Source: a bacterium
GTDB lineage: Bacteria > B130-G9
Reading direction: 5' to 3'
NCBI GenBank assembly: GCA_035527515.1
Contig: DATLAJ010000120.1
Span: 1-55,471, forward strand
DNA: 55,471 bases
Positions 19,327 through 27,235 of this stretch are shown piece after piece. The first letter of the stretch is position 1. Every line of letters begins with the position of its first letter. The notes below the pieces were generated by a model. It searched no databases and was not told the DNA's origin. It was given only the letters and a program-made list of their open reading frames with translations. The position numbers were made by a program, and so were the translations under genes.

Positions 19327-20348
19327 TATCGCGATTTCCTCGATTTATACATGGATTTCAGCCAGCCTGTGATCACCCTGCGGTCCAGAGAGTAAAGATA
19401 GTTGTATTCCGTGAAGCAGGACGCGTCGCATGCCTTGCACGGCACTTTCTTGGTCGCATCGAACGCCTCTTTGAAGCCGACATCAAGGAAGTTCTTCGCC
19501 TCCATCAGCTCGATCAGAAGCGAGCAGGGATACACATCACCGTTCGCATCAACGTTGCAGTAAAGCTGCCCCGCCCAGCACCTTAGCCCATGCATCCTGT
19601 AAGGAAGCATCGGAACTGAGTAGTCCGGCCAGGCCAGAAGGAACTCAAGGTAAGACAGAGTTGATGCTATGGGCGCACCGCGCCTCTTCTCCAGTATCAG
19701 CTTCCGGATGGCCTTCCTGTAGTCCTCGTTTGACGGGACGAAATCGTGCACGTCAACTCCGAGCCGCTCGTTGTGATGGATTACCTGGAAGGTCGTCAGG
19801 AAGTTATACTTCTTGGCCATATTCAGGATGTAGTCTATGGAGTGAAGGTTGTGCTTGGACAGAACAGTGATCGACCAGAACGGTAGCCTGTTGGACGCAA
19901 CCTTGATCGCCTCCAACACCCGCTCGTGGCTGCCAGTTTCCCGGTTCAGTTCGTGCGCCTCCTTGTCGCCGTCAAAAGCTATGATCATGTGCTCCAGCTT
20001 CCCCAGCTCGTGGATTCTATCCGGCACCAGGAAGCCGTTTGTGTCCATCGTTGTGTACATCCCCTTGAACGACGCGTAGTTGACCATCTCGGCGATGTCG
20101 TCGCGCACCAGCGGCTCACCGCCCCAAAAGCCCAGTCGTGTGCACCCCATTTCCCTGAGCTGATCGATGAGCGAGAATATCTCGTCGGTCGTGAGCTCTC
20201 GCTGCTTTCGGAGCGGGATATTGCAGTAGTGGCAATGGCACGTGCAGTGGTTCGTTACCGACAGCATGACGTTGAGCGGCATCCGGTGGCCTAAGTAATT
20301 GGCCCGCAGGACGCCGATCCCCATCTCCACGACGTTCCTAAACTTCAT
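19326..20348 (-). CDS. Radical SAM/SPASM domain enzyme
   Basis: The protein has 340 residues. The radical SAM motif CxxxCxxC is C35/C39/C42 in 'NHCTCHCHYCNIPLR'. 'RLGFWGGEPLVRDDI' is the SAM-binding GGEP strand. A SPASM-type tail with auxiliary-cluster cysteines follows: 'CWAGQLYCNVDANGDVYPC' and 'VPCKACDASCF'. SPASM enzymes modify peptides, proteins or sugar-linked substrates. Position and length fit the stand-alone SPASM family close to MoaA/PqqE-like enzymes. Its stop overlaps the carbamoyltransferase start by one base, so both probably act in one pathway. No precursor peptide gene is visible next to it. It starts at ATG 20348, 74 bases beyond the GH57 stop. Confidence 0.85.
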   Translation of the reverse strand: MKFRNVVEMGIGVLRANYLGHRMPLNVMLSVTNHCTCHCHYCNIPLRKQRELTTDEIFSLIDQLREMGCTRLGFWGGEPLVRDDIAEMVNYASFKGMYTTMDTNGFLVPDRIHELGKLEHMIIAFDGDKEAHELNRETGSHERVLEAIKVASNRLPFWSITVLSKHNLHSIDYILNMAKKYNFLTTFQVIHHNERLGVDVHDFVPSNEDYRKAIRKLILEKRRGAPIASTLSYLEFLLAWPDYSVPMLPYRMHGLRCWAGQLYCNVDANGDVYPCSLLIELMEAKNFLDVGFKEAFDATKKVPCKACDASCFTEYNYLYSLDRRVITGWLKSMYKSRKSR

Positions 20349-20422
20349 AGTTCAAAAATCTTCCTACACTGCTGGCAAGGTTACAACCTTATGCCGAGAC
20401 GGGCCTGGCCAGTCGGCCGGGA

Positions 20423-22540
20423 CTAAACCGGCCTGAGCGCAAGCTCTATCCTGCGCTCCACGCGCTCGCCGCTCGAAAACCTCAATGGCCACTGCACTAC
20501 AACAGTTGTCGCTTGTTTTATCAACTCAAAACCGCTCTCCGACTGAGAGACTGTCTCGAGCGGGAACCTGAAAATATCTCCCTTAACATCAAAGGACAAA
20601 ACAATCTCGAACCCGCGATGGGGGTCGCTAAGTCGAAGCGCGCTGACGCGTTTAGGCCTCGCCGTCTCGGCAAGCGACTGCCAATCATCACCGCTACGGC
20701 AAAAGTGGCAATCGTCGCTGCCCCCATAACACGCAAATGAAAACTCCACAGCAAATATGGCATCAAAACTCTCCTGTCCAGCATAGTCTAAACAGTAGTC
20801 GCACACTATCCGCCCCGAGGCGCCTCTCACCGTAAAGGTCTTGCTTAAACTCATTGGCTGTGGCAAATGCCCCGCGTAAAGAGCGCCTCGCCGCCTGAAC
20901 TTCGCGACCGCTGTCGTCTCCGAGCAGGTTGTCTCAATGTCATAAGTGCTCGTGATAAAGTCGCCCAAATCTCTGTACTTGCTATCACGTAGCTGCGCAA
21001 GGTCTGTGCCAATCGGCAAAAAATGCTCCAAAAATGACCATTTTGGATGCCAGTCGTAGTTGAGCCGACTCAGGATGCGCTCGCTCGCCTCATAACGCCG
21101 GTCGTGGATCGAGGCGTGGTCGCGCTCCGCCGACGAGTCTTCAGGGCTGCCAAGATGAGCGTGATATGCCTCCTTCCGTCGCGAGAGCGTGTCCAAAACG
21201 TTCACAAACGAGCGCCGGCAGTCCAGCTCAACCATGCCGCCGCCGACGGGCGAGAAAACACACGCAAGGTTGGGGTTCTCAACAATCACCTCGTCAAGGC
21301 CGTCAGAATTGATGTCCTCCGTGGACAGCGAAACCCACCCCGCGTCGCCGCGCTGCGCGCGCTGGACCGCCGATTCTGCCTCGATCAGTTTTTGATATAT
21401 TGCGAACCTCAGATGCGGAAGATATAGACCTCCAAACACGCCGTGCCAATAAGCACAGTTGCACTGGGCACGCATTAGGTCCGCCTCGGCCTGCTCGCGC
21501 AGTGCGTCTGGAACCGCCGCACCATGAACCTGAGCGCTCACGTGCCACATCCGCTTGTGCATGTAATTGCTCTCGGAATACTTCGCCAAAAAGCCTCGCC
21601 AGAATCCACCACGAACGAACGGCTTATAGCGGTCGAGGCTGTTCTCGTGCTTGAGCCGATCTATGAGCTCGCCGTAAACCAGCGCCGGCTCGGTCGGCAA
21701 AGTCCACTCGCCCATCTCGTGATAGGAGCAAGTTGGCAGATAGACCCGGCCCCGCGGCTCGAACGAGCTCATGTACTCGGACGGCGTTACCGTGCGAATG
21801 CAGTCCGATTCCGATAGCATTATGAGAAACCTCTCTAGCCATTTCTCCTTGAACACCCACTTGTGCGTCTCAGGCCAAACCCCGAACTTCTCACAGTCGT
21901 CGAACATGACCAATAGCCGCGAACCGTCGCTAGATGCCATGCTCTCTAAAAACTCCACCGGCTCATGAGGCTGTGAGAACGGCATCTGATAGCGAAGCTT
22001 CTCCGAGATCGGAAACACCGCAAGTCGCTCGCCCGCATCCTCAGTCATAAAATAGCCGAACAGCTCCGACGTCGGCAGACCTGCCGCGTTGAAATGATAG
22101 TCATCGAGGACCACGTATTTGATCCCGGCCCGTCCGATAATCGAGGCAAGCTGCGGCTCCCACACACGCTCTGCCACCCACATCCCCGCCGGCCGAATCG
22201 AGAAGCGCTGCTCGATCCGCTGGCTCATCAGCTCTATCTGTGCTTTCTGGTTCCAGGGCGGAATGACGGATAGGAGCGGCTCGTAGAAGCCGCCGCCCAG
22301 CATCTCCACCTGGCCCCGGTCGCAGAGCCTTCTCAGAAGGTCGAGAAAATCTGCATGGTGCGACTCGAGCCACTCCCAGAGCGTCCCGGTCACGTGCACA
22401 GAGACCTTGACCTGCTCAAAACGCTCGATCATCTCCATGAACGGCAAATATGAACGCTCGTAGGCCGACTCGAAGACGTGATCGAAGTTGCCAAGCGGCT
22501 GATGCAAATGAACGCCAAACGCGAAGTTTATCCTTCTCAT
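20423..22540 (-). CDS. GH57 4-alpha-glucanotransferase/alpha-amylase-like enzyme
   Basis: The protein has 705 residues from ATG 22540 (the frame extends 14 codons upstream, but 'MRRINFAFGVHLHQP' is the typical GH57 start). The catalytic nucleophile is E124 in 'WVAERVWEPQ' and the acid/base is D214 in 'MFDDCEKFGVWPE', almost the positions (E123, D214) of the Thermococcus litoralis 4-alpha-glucanotransferase. 'GGFYEPLL' is another conserved strand. The C-terminal third fits the DUF1925/DUF1926 beta domains of that family. It acts on alpha-1,4-glucans such as glycogen or maltodextrin; the absence of a signal peptide puts it in the cytoplasm. It lies upstream of the radical SAM/carbamoyltransferase genes on the same strand, but the 74-base gap does not prove a shared role. 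Confidence 0.9.
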   Translation of the reverse strand: MRRINFAFGVHLHQPLGNFDHVFESAYERSYLPFMEMIERFEQVKVSVHVTGTLWEWLESHHADFLDLLRRLCDRGQVEMLGGGFYEPLLSVIPPWNQKAQIELMSQRIEQRFSIRPAGMWVAERVWEPQLASIIGRAGIKYVVLDDYHFNAAGLPTSELFGYFMTEDAGERLAVFPISEKLRYQMPFSQPHEPVEFLESMASSDGSRLLVMFDDCEKFGVWPETHKWVFKEKWLERFLIMLSESDCIRTVTPSEYMSSFEPRGRVYLPTCSYHEMGEWTLPTEPALVYGELIDRLKHENSLDRYKPFVRGGFWRGFLAKYSESNYMHKRMWHVSAQVHGAAVPDALREQAEADLMRAQCNCAYWHGVFGGLYLPHLRFAIYQKLIEAESAVQRAQRGDAGWVSLSTEDINSDGLDEVIVENPNLACVFSPVGGGMVELDCRRSFVNVLDTLSRRKEAYHAHLGSPEDSSAERDHASIHDRRYEASERILSRLNYDWHPKWSFLEHFLPIGTDLAQLRDSKYRDLGDFITSTYDIETTCSETTAVAKFRRRGALYAGHLPQPMSLSKTFTVRGASGRIVCDYCLDYAGQESFDAIFAVEFSFACYGGSDDCHFCRSGDDWQSLAETARPKRVSALRLSDPHRGFEIVLSFDVKGDIFRFPLETVSQSESGFELIKQATTVVVQWPLRFSSGERVERRIELALRPV

Positions 22541-22801
22541 CTCTGTCTCAGGGCTTCCCACCATCACAAAACTCGCGGTCATTGCCCCGAAAGATAAGTG
22601 ATCTCCCCCACCCCGTCAAGGTGCCCACGGCACTCGGGTAGCTGTTTCCGCCGGCGGACGTAAGCTGTCGGCTCGCACCGAAACGGAGCTCGCCTCAGGC
22701 AGCTATCCAGAGTGGGGGTCGATGCTGAAGCGCAGCCTCGGCCCAGAGTAAGGGAGCGGAGGCTCTCCGCGTGGTGAGTCCTTACTGTCAACCGCCAACT
22801 G
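22541..22801. other. Intergenic region with repeats, no gene
   Basis: About 260 bases between the GH57 gene and the propeller gene. It holds the dispersed repeat (22736-22771) and the start of the tandem 14-mers. No promoter, RNA gene or open frame of interest was seen. Confidence 0.5.
22736..22771. repeat. Dispersed repeat, inverted copy at 54291-54333
   Basis: CCTCGGCCCA, six variable bases, then GGGAGCGGAGGCTCTCCGC. The same layout occurs in reverse complement at 54291-54333. The 3' part is itself a small palindrome (GCGGAG-GCT-CTCCGC). Both copies lie between genes. Confidence 0.6.
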
Positions 22802-22813
22802 TCAACGGCCAAC
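22786..22813. repeat. Tandem 14-base repeat over the end of a gene
   Basis: TGTCAACCGCCAAC (22786-22799) is followed at once by TGTCAACGGCCAAC (22800-22813). The stop codon of the propeller gene (22802-22804) lies inside the second unit. A related CGCCAACCGCCAACCGCCAAC stretch is found near 26893-26914. I see no coding role. Confidence 0.5.
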
Positions 22814-24469
22814 CACCTGAAAGGTGAGGGGGAAGAGCTCATCGACGGGCGTCAGCGTGCCGGGCGTTGTGAAGCCGGCGATGATGGTGTATGTGCCCTC
22901 TGGTGCGCCTTCGGGGATGGCGCCGAGGAAAAGCGGCGCGTCGATCATCTCGTAGCTGTTCGGCAAATAGACGTTCGGGAACCAGGGCGTCGGCGAGGCG
23001 CGAAAGCCCGAGGATGTGTAGTAGGAGATTGCCCCGTTCGGCAGGATGACCGCCAGGTAGCCATCCACAACCTCATCCTCCCCAAAGTTATACGGCTGGA
23101 GCAGCACAATAACCTCCTCACCGGGCTGATAAACGTCCCCCGCCTCCCGCTCCGGCATCTTGACCCGCACCCGCGAGTGGTGTGGCTTGTGATCGGATAA
23201 CGCGAGAAGCGTCGTTTGATCGAAAATGCTCGTTCGATCAGTGTGCCCTCTCACATATACTGTCCCAGATGAATCAAGAGCCAGGACATCCATGTCATCT
23301 TCAGGGAATGTCATGCGCCAGCGTTCTGTGCCGTCGGGATCAAGCGAGATAACCTCGCCCTGGAATGCATAATAGACGTTCCCCGCTGCATCGCACTTGC
23401 ATACACTGTGGGTACCCATAGTGATCCATGGTCGGCCCATGCTCTTATCCCAAGCGGGGGTCCCGTCCGGGTCGATTCTTAGAAGCTTAAGCTCGCGGAA
23501 CCAGTCATTATCGCTTTCCGGCAATGCATGCACGACATACCAACCGCCGAATGGGTCTCCGCACGCGTTCTCCCAAACAGTGAATCCATCGGGCGTGTAT
23601 TCCCAGAGCTTCGCCTCTAGGCTAGCATCGGCAAACACGGCCACTTTCTTCTTCGCGGCGACGAAGACATTTCCCAGTTGATTCACCTTTGTGTAGTAGC
23701 CGCCCCACGCGGGGTACGTCTCGTAGGACGGGAAGTATGCCGAATGAATCGAGACGCCGTCTGGATTCAGCTCAGAAGCACAGAACCATTCTGCCTCAAA
23801 ACCACCACCAGGCACCGCCTCCCAGGTATAATATGCCCACGTGGCTATACCGTCTGCATTGAACGCAGCGATATACGGGCAATGCTTCAGCACGTCTTCT
23901 GAGACCAGGTTCCCATGTTCATCAAAGACCTTCATTAGCCCCTGGTCCTCAGTTCTCCAGTCGGCAAGAACCGCCAGTCCTCTGTGGTGCACGGGAACAA
24001 CGATGCTAGCGCGAACTGTCGTATTCCATACCTCTGACCCGTCAAGGCGCCGGCAAGACAGTACATCATCTCTGGTCCCGCTATTGGAGTTACATAAGTA
24101 GATGTGATCATCATCGGTTGCGCGGCCACAGAAGCCGGACCAATTGGGGTCGGTGTAGGGCAGCGGAAGTCTTAGGTCTGTGGACCCGTCAGGACGTAGC
24201 AGAAGCACGAGGTTGTCTTGTAAAAAGCCCGCGGTGAGCAAGAGTCTGTCCTCGGGGCCGATGCCGCCGAATGCAAGCCCCTCTAGCATCCCCCTCGAAT
24301 ACATGACGTTGGGGCATCCAGGCCCTGTGCTAAATCCGCAGCGCGCCCTACCTTGCCGTCCCTCTTCGATAGTCCAGGCGCAGTGTGAGGTCGATATGTG
24401 TCCAAAGGCCGCACCGGCCAAACAGCCGCACAGCACCACTGTCATGAAACATACCGCGAAGAGCTTCAC
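22802..24469 (-). CDS. Secreted beta-propeller protein with the shared C-terminal beta-sandwich domain
   Basis: The protein has 555 residues. The frame opens at ATG 24499, but GTG 24469 is chosen: AAAGGAG lies 10 bases upstream, it overlaps the previous stop by 4 bases (GTGA), and it gives a normal signal peptide ('VKLFAVCFMTVVLCGCLAG'). Residues ~60-420 form a PQQ-like or similar propeller with repeats such as 'CKCDAAGNVYYAFQGEVISLDPDGTERW' (split over strands). The C-terminal ~110 residues ('YQPGEEVIVLLQPYNF', 'GYLAVILPNGAISYY', 'PEGAPEGTYTIIAGF') are the domain shared with three other proteins here. It is probably exported to the periplasm or surface. The signal contains 'LCGC', so lipidation is possible. 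Function unknown. Confidence 0.8.
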   Translation of the reverse strand: MKLFAVCFMTVVLCGCLAGAAFGHISTSHCAWTIEEGRQGRARCGFSTGPGCPNVMYSRGMLEGLAFGGIGPEDRLLLTAGFLQDNLVLLLRPDGSTDLRLPLPYTDPNWSGFCGRATDDDHIYLCNSNSGTRDDVLSCRRLDGSEVWNTTVRASIVVPVHHRGLAVLADWRTEDQGLMKVFDEHGNLVSEDVLKHCPYIAAFNADGIATWAYYTWEAVPGGGFEAEWFCASELNPDGVSIHSAYFPSYETYPAWGGYYTKVNQLGNVFVAAKKKVAVFADASLEAKLWEYTPDGFTVWENACGDPFGGWYVVHALPESDNDWFRELKLLRIDPDGTPAWDKSMGRPWITMGTHSVCKCDAAGNVYYAFQGEVISLDPDGTERWRMTFPEDDMDVLALDSSGTVYVRGHTDRTSIFDQTTLLALSDHKPHHSRVRVKMPEREAGDVYQPGEEVIVLLQPYNFGEDEVVDGYLAVILPNGAISYYTSSGFRASPTPWFPNVYLPNSYEMIDAPLFLGAIPEGAPEGTYTIIAGFTTPGTLTPVDELFPLTFQVVGR

Positions 24470-25143
24470 GGGTGGTTCACTCCTTTTTCGCCAAACCATG
24501 CCTCTCTCCCGTCCGTTATTGGGATTAGCAGCTTATATTTTTCACGGACGTCCCAAGGGACGCTCTCGCAGTTGTATGGGTTGAATCGCTCAGACGCCTC
24601 GGCAAAGTGGGCTGCGAATGTTGCGAAGAGGGGTGCCTCCGCGCTATTTGGCGGATGTTCTTTGCTTTCTTCTCTCTCTTGCTTGACTTCCGAATCGTCC
24701 TTCACTTCGTTGGCAAGGCCGGGGAAGAGTGCGTCATAGGGCCATGAGTCGTTGCCACTATGGAGGATTCCCCGCCGCGCTATTTCATCTCTGACCCACG
24801 GTCCTTTCGGGATCCATTCTCGCGCAAGCCCGACCAAGAGAGCTGCGGAGTGGTCTGTTGGGCTAGCGAGCGGGGCCATGACAAGATGCGCCGCCATATC
24901 GGGCGCTGTCTGGCAAAGTATCCAGAAGAGGCAAGCGCGAGCCTGGGGGGATATTTGCAGACCATCTTTGCGCAGCTGCCAGCAGATCAGAGGGGCTGCG
25001 CGGCGACCGGCCTTGAGGAGGCGCTGAACAACCGAATCATTCCGGAACGACATCAGGAGCTCCGACATGGTGCCAGCGTGCCGAGCGAAAGGAATGCCAT
25101 CGGGTTTCGCGACTTCCTTGATAATGTCGAGGTAAGTAGCCAT
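24466..25143 (-). CDS. Helical protein of unknown function
   Basis: The protein has 225 residues with no signal peptide. The first 140 residues look all-helical, with motifs such as 'LLKAGRRAAPLICWQLRK' and 'HSAALLVGLAREWIP', possibly an ARM/HEAT-like solenoid. A charged, disordered stretch with 'DDSEVKQEREESKEH' follows (about 148-165), then a short aromatic tail. ATG 25143 has AGGA 7 bases upstream. It overlaps the propeller gene by 4 bases (GTGA) and follows the beta-helix gene after 54 bases, so the three form one transcription unit. I do not recognise the family. A cytoplasmic helical protein between two secreted ones is unexpected. Confidence 0.7.
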   Translation of the reverse strand: MATYLDIIKEVAKPDGIPFARHAGTMSELLMSFRNDSVVQRLLKAGRRAAPLICWQLRKDGLQISPQARACLFWILCQTAPDMAAHLVMAPLASPTDHSAALLVGLAREWIPKGPWVRDEIARRGILHSGNDSWPYDALFPGLANEVKDDSEVKQEREESKEHPPNSAEAPLFATFAAHFAEASERFNPYNCESVPWDVREKYKLLIPITDGREAWFGEKGVNHP

Positions 25144-25197
25144 TCTAGGTCCTGCTCGTACTGTTCAATTTGGTGGCTCTGTTTTCATCAAGGATTC

Positions 25198-26688
25198 TCA
25201 CGGAATCGGATAATGGACTCCCATGTCCACCCTACCGGTGTCCGGTGTCCCATCTTCTTGCGTTGTCATGCGTGAGAGGCCGGCCTCCTCCGCGGACCTG
25301 CTTCCCGCGTCGATGCACGGGCTTGCGGGATCAAGATAGCGCTTCCACCCAGTCCATCCAGGCCACGGCGAGTCGGCTACAAGCATCGGGTCCTGATCGA
25401 TGTTGCCCTCGCCAGGATAACCGCCCTTTATGCAGCAGTAGCTGGCAGATACACCATAGAGGACCAGGTCGTTTGTCCCCCACACAATGCAATCGACCAC
25501 CGCCGCATCGACGCCACTACAAGAAATCCCTGACCCGTATCCGATGTTGTCCACGATGGTGTTGTTGAATATCTGAGGCGGCCCAGCATTCTGATAGTCC
25601 CAAGTCGCGATCCCGCCCCCAAAGCACGCGGTGTTCCCCACAATTGTGTTGTTCGCGATAATCGCCGCGCTGTTCTCGCAGAGGATACCGCCTCCTTCGG
25701 CTGCACACGACGGCTCCGCGGTGTTTCGGAGGATCAGGTTGCCTACAATGGCGGGCGAGCCGCCAGTGCAGTATATCCCCGCGCCGCCGCCCCCACAAGC
25801 ACCCCACCCTGCGCTGTTCTCTCTTATCGTGTTATCTGCAATTAGAACGGAGCTGTCGCGGCAGAATATCCCTCCGCCAAACTTGACCCCCATCAAACCA
25901 CCATAGGATGCAGGGCCGCCGCCCGTAATAGTAAATCCACGAATTGTCACACCTTGCACATCCTCGCACGCGATGACGCTGGTCCCATATTCCTCCGCAT
26001 CAATTGTTGTCCCAGGCCCTTCAGCGACAAGTGAGACCCAGCTCTTCATCCTCAGCGGGAAAGCCTCGCCGGTGGCCCAAAAATAGGTCCCAGGGGCGAC
26101 ATGAATCGCCACAGGGGCCTCTTGTAGGCTTTCCACCGAATACAAAGCATGCCTGATTGACTGCCAAGGCGCTTCCTCGGAGCCGTAGTTCGCATCATCG
26201 CCAATCTCTACGTCAACGTAGTAGTCCGAAGCCTGAGGCATCCCGACCATGAACGCTGCGAGGGCTATGTTGCTGAGCAGGTCCGCCGTGTCAGCCCGGG
26301 TCAAGGCCGCAAGAAAAAAGAACTCGCCAGGTTCGTTTATCGGCGGCATCTCGCACGGCACGGTGAACCAGAAAAACGGCGTTCGCTGCGGCTGCGCTAG
26401 ACGGGGGAACCAGAAGCCGGGGGCCCAAGGGCCCTTGACGCCCTCGCACCAGCCGTCCCATGCAAGCGTGTAGAGCGCGCCTTCGGGCGTCAACAGGCCG
26501 ACATAGACGTCAACGGACATGCCCCCGCCGTCGTTATGACCGGCCAGGCTCACCTCAACCGTATCCCCCGCCTTGTAGCTCTCGCTGTCGGTTTTGATGA
26601 ATACCTGAGGCGCCGCCCTGGCCGCCCCCGGCAACATTGTCAAAAGCGCAATGGTGACGATAATTAACCCGAAAACACGTAGCTTCAT
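25198..26688 (-). CDS. Secreted right-handed parallel beta-helix protein (DUF1565-like) with N-terminal shared beta-sandwich
   Basis: The protein has 496 residues from ATG 26688, chosen because GGAGGG lies 7 bases upstream and the signal peptide 'MKLRVFGLIIVTIALLTML' starts there (the frame opens 15 codons earlier). After cleavage near 'ARAA', residues ~30-140 are the shared domain ('YKAGDTVEVSLAGHNDG', 'VDVYVGLLTPEGALYTL'). A parallel beta-helix (about 170-470) follows: it starts like DUF1565 ('SIRHALYSVESLQEAPVAIHV'), has repeats such as 'VTIRGFTITGGG', 'VLIADNTIRENSAG' and 'PAIVGNLILRNTA', and ends with 'DPASPCIDAGS'. It is probably a surface or extracellular carbohydrate-binding or degrading protein, but no catalytic residues can be named. 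Confidence 0.85.
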   Translation of the reverse strand: MKLRVFGLIIVTIALLTMLPGAARAAPQVFIKTDSESYKAGDTVEVSLAGHNDGGGMSVDVYVGLLTPEGALYTLAWDGWCEGVKGPWAPGFWFPRLAQPQRTPFFWFTVPCEMPPINEPGEFFFLAALTRADTADLLSNIALAAFMVGMPQASDYYVDVEIGDDANYGSEEAPWQSIRHALYSVESLQEAPVAIHVAPGTYFWATGEAFPLRMKSWVSLVAEGPGTTIDAEEYGTSVIACEDVQGVTIRGFTITGGGPASYGGLMGVKFGGGIFCRDSSVLIADNTIRENSAGWGACGGGGAGIYCTGGSPAIVGNLILRNTAEPSCAAEGGGILCENSAAIIANNTIVGNTACFGGGIATWDYQNAGPPQIFNNTIVDNIGYGSGISCSGVDAAVVDCIVWGTNDLVLYGVSASYCCIKGGYPGEGNIDQDPMLVADSPWPGWTGWKRYLDPASPCIDAGSRSAEEAGLSRMTTQEDGTPDTGRVDMGVHYPIP

Positions 26689-27071
26689 GTCCATACCCTC
26701 CATACGATAGAGAAGATCACAATTCAACCGCATCGGTCTCCTAATCTACTAGATGCTTCGTCCACGAAGGGCACTAAGGGCCACGAAGAGAAGAAGCATG
26801 TTCAAGAACGCGCCTCGACCATCAATCCCTCCTCTTGCCTTCCCTCCTGCTTCGTGTGTCTTCGTGTTCTTAGTGGATCATTCCTACGATCAATCGCCAA
26901 CCGCCAACCGCCAACGGATAACTATGAATACGGGCCGTCGGCAATGTCGGCATCCTCGACCACCCCGACGATCCGAGGGGCGGCCGCCGTCTGCACCCAC
27001 TCGCCAGTCGTGTTGTCCAGAATTGAAAAACAACAGAAAAACCCAAATCACATTTTAGGCAACAAGGATGG

Positions 27072-27100
27072 ATTTTACGCCCCCCCCGACCGCCTGTCAA
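27072..27100 (-). promoter_or_regulatory. Sigma70-type promoter, minus strand, divergent pair
   Basis: On the minus strand TTGACA (27095-27100) and TAAAAT (27072-27077) are separated by exactly 17 bases, although the spacer is a G-rich run. It would drive the beta-helix/propeller unit with a leader of about 375 bases. Its -35 box lies in the left arm (27094-27102) of an inverted repeat. Confidence 0.55.
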
Positions 27101-27160
27101 GCTTTTCTCGCCGAGAGCATTTTGGCATTGGTCGGGCGGCCAGTCGTTCCGTCGCTTTGC

Positions 27161-27190
27161 TTGACAGACTCGCCTTTCGCCGCCTATATT
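27161..27190 (+). promoter_or_regulatory. Sigma70-type promoter of the EF-G gene, divergent pair
   Basis: TTGACA (27161-27166) and TATATT (27185-27190) are separated by 18 bases (17 if read as CTATAT). The start of transcription would be about 40 bases before the ATG at 27236. The -35 box sits in the right arm (GCTTGACAG, 27159-27167) of a 9-base inverted repeat with CTGTCAAGC (27094-27102). Confidence 0.65.
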
Positions 27191-27235
27191 CGCCGACATC
27201 GGCAATGCTAACATTTATTGTTTGAGGAAGATTGA

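Larger units (their letters stand above)
26689..27235. other. Divergent intergenic region with two promoters, no gene
   Basis: About 550 bases between the beta-helix gene (minus) and the EF-G gene (plus). Open frames here overlap the promoters and have no ribosome-binding sites. It holds a repeat-like stretch at 26763-26786 with CACGAAGGGCAC and CCACGAAG (similar to 54353-54382), a CCAACCGCCAAC run (26893-26914), and the divergent promoters at 27072-27190. Confidence 0.6.
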
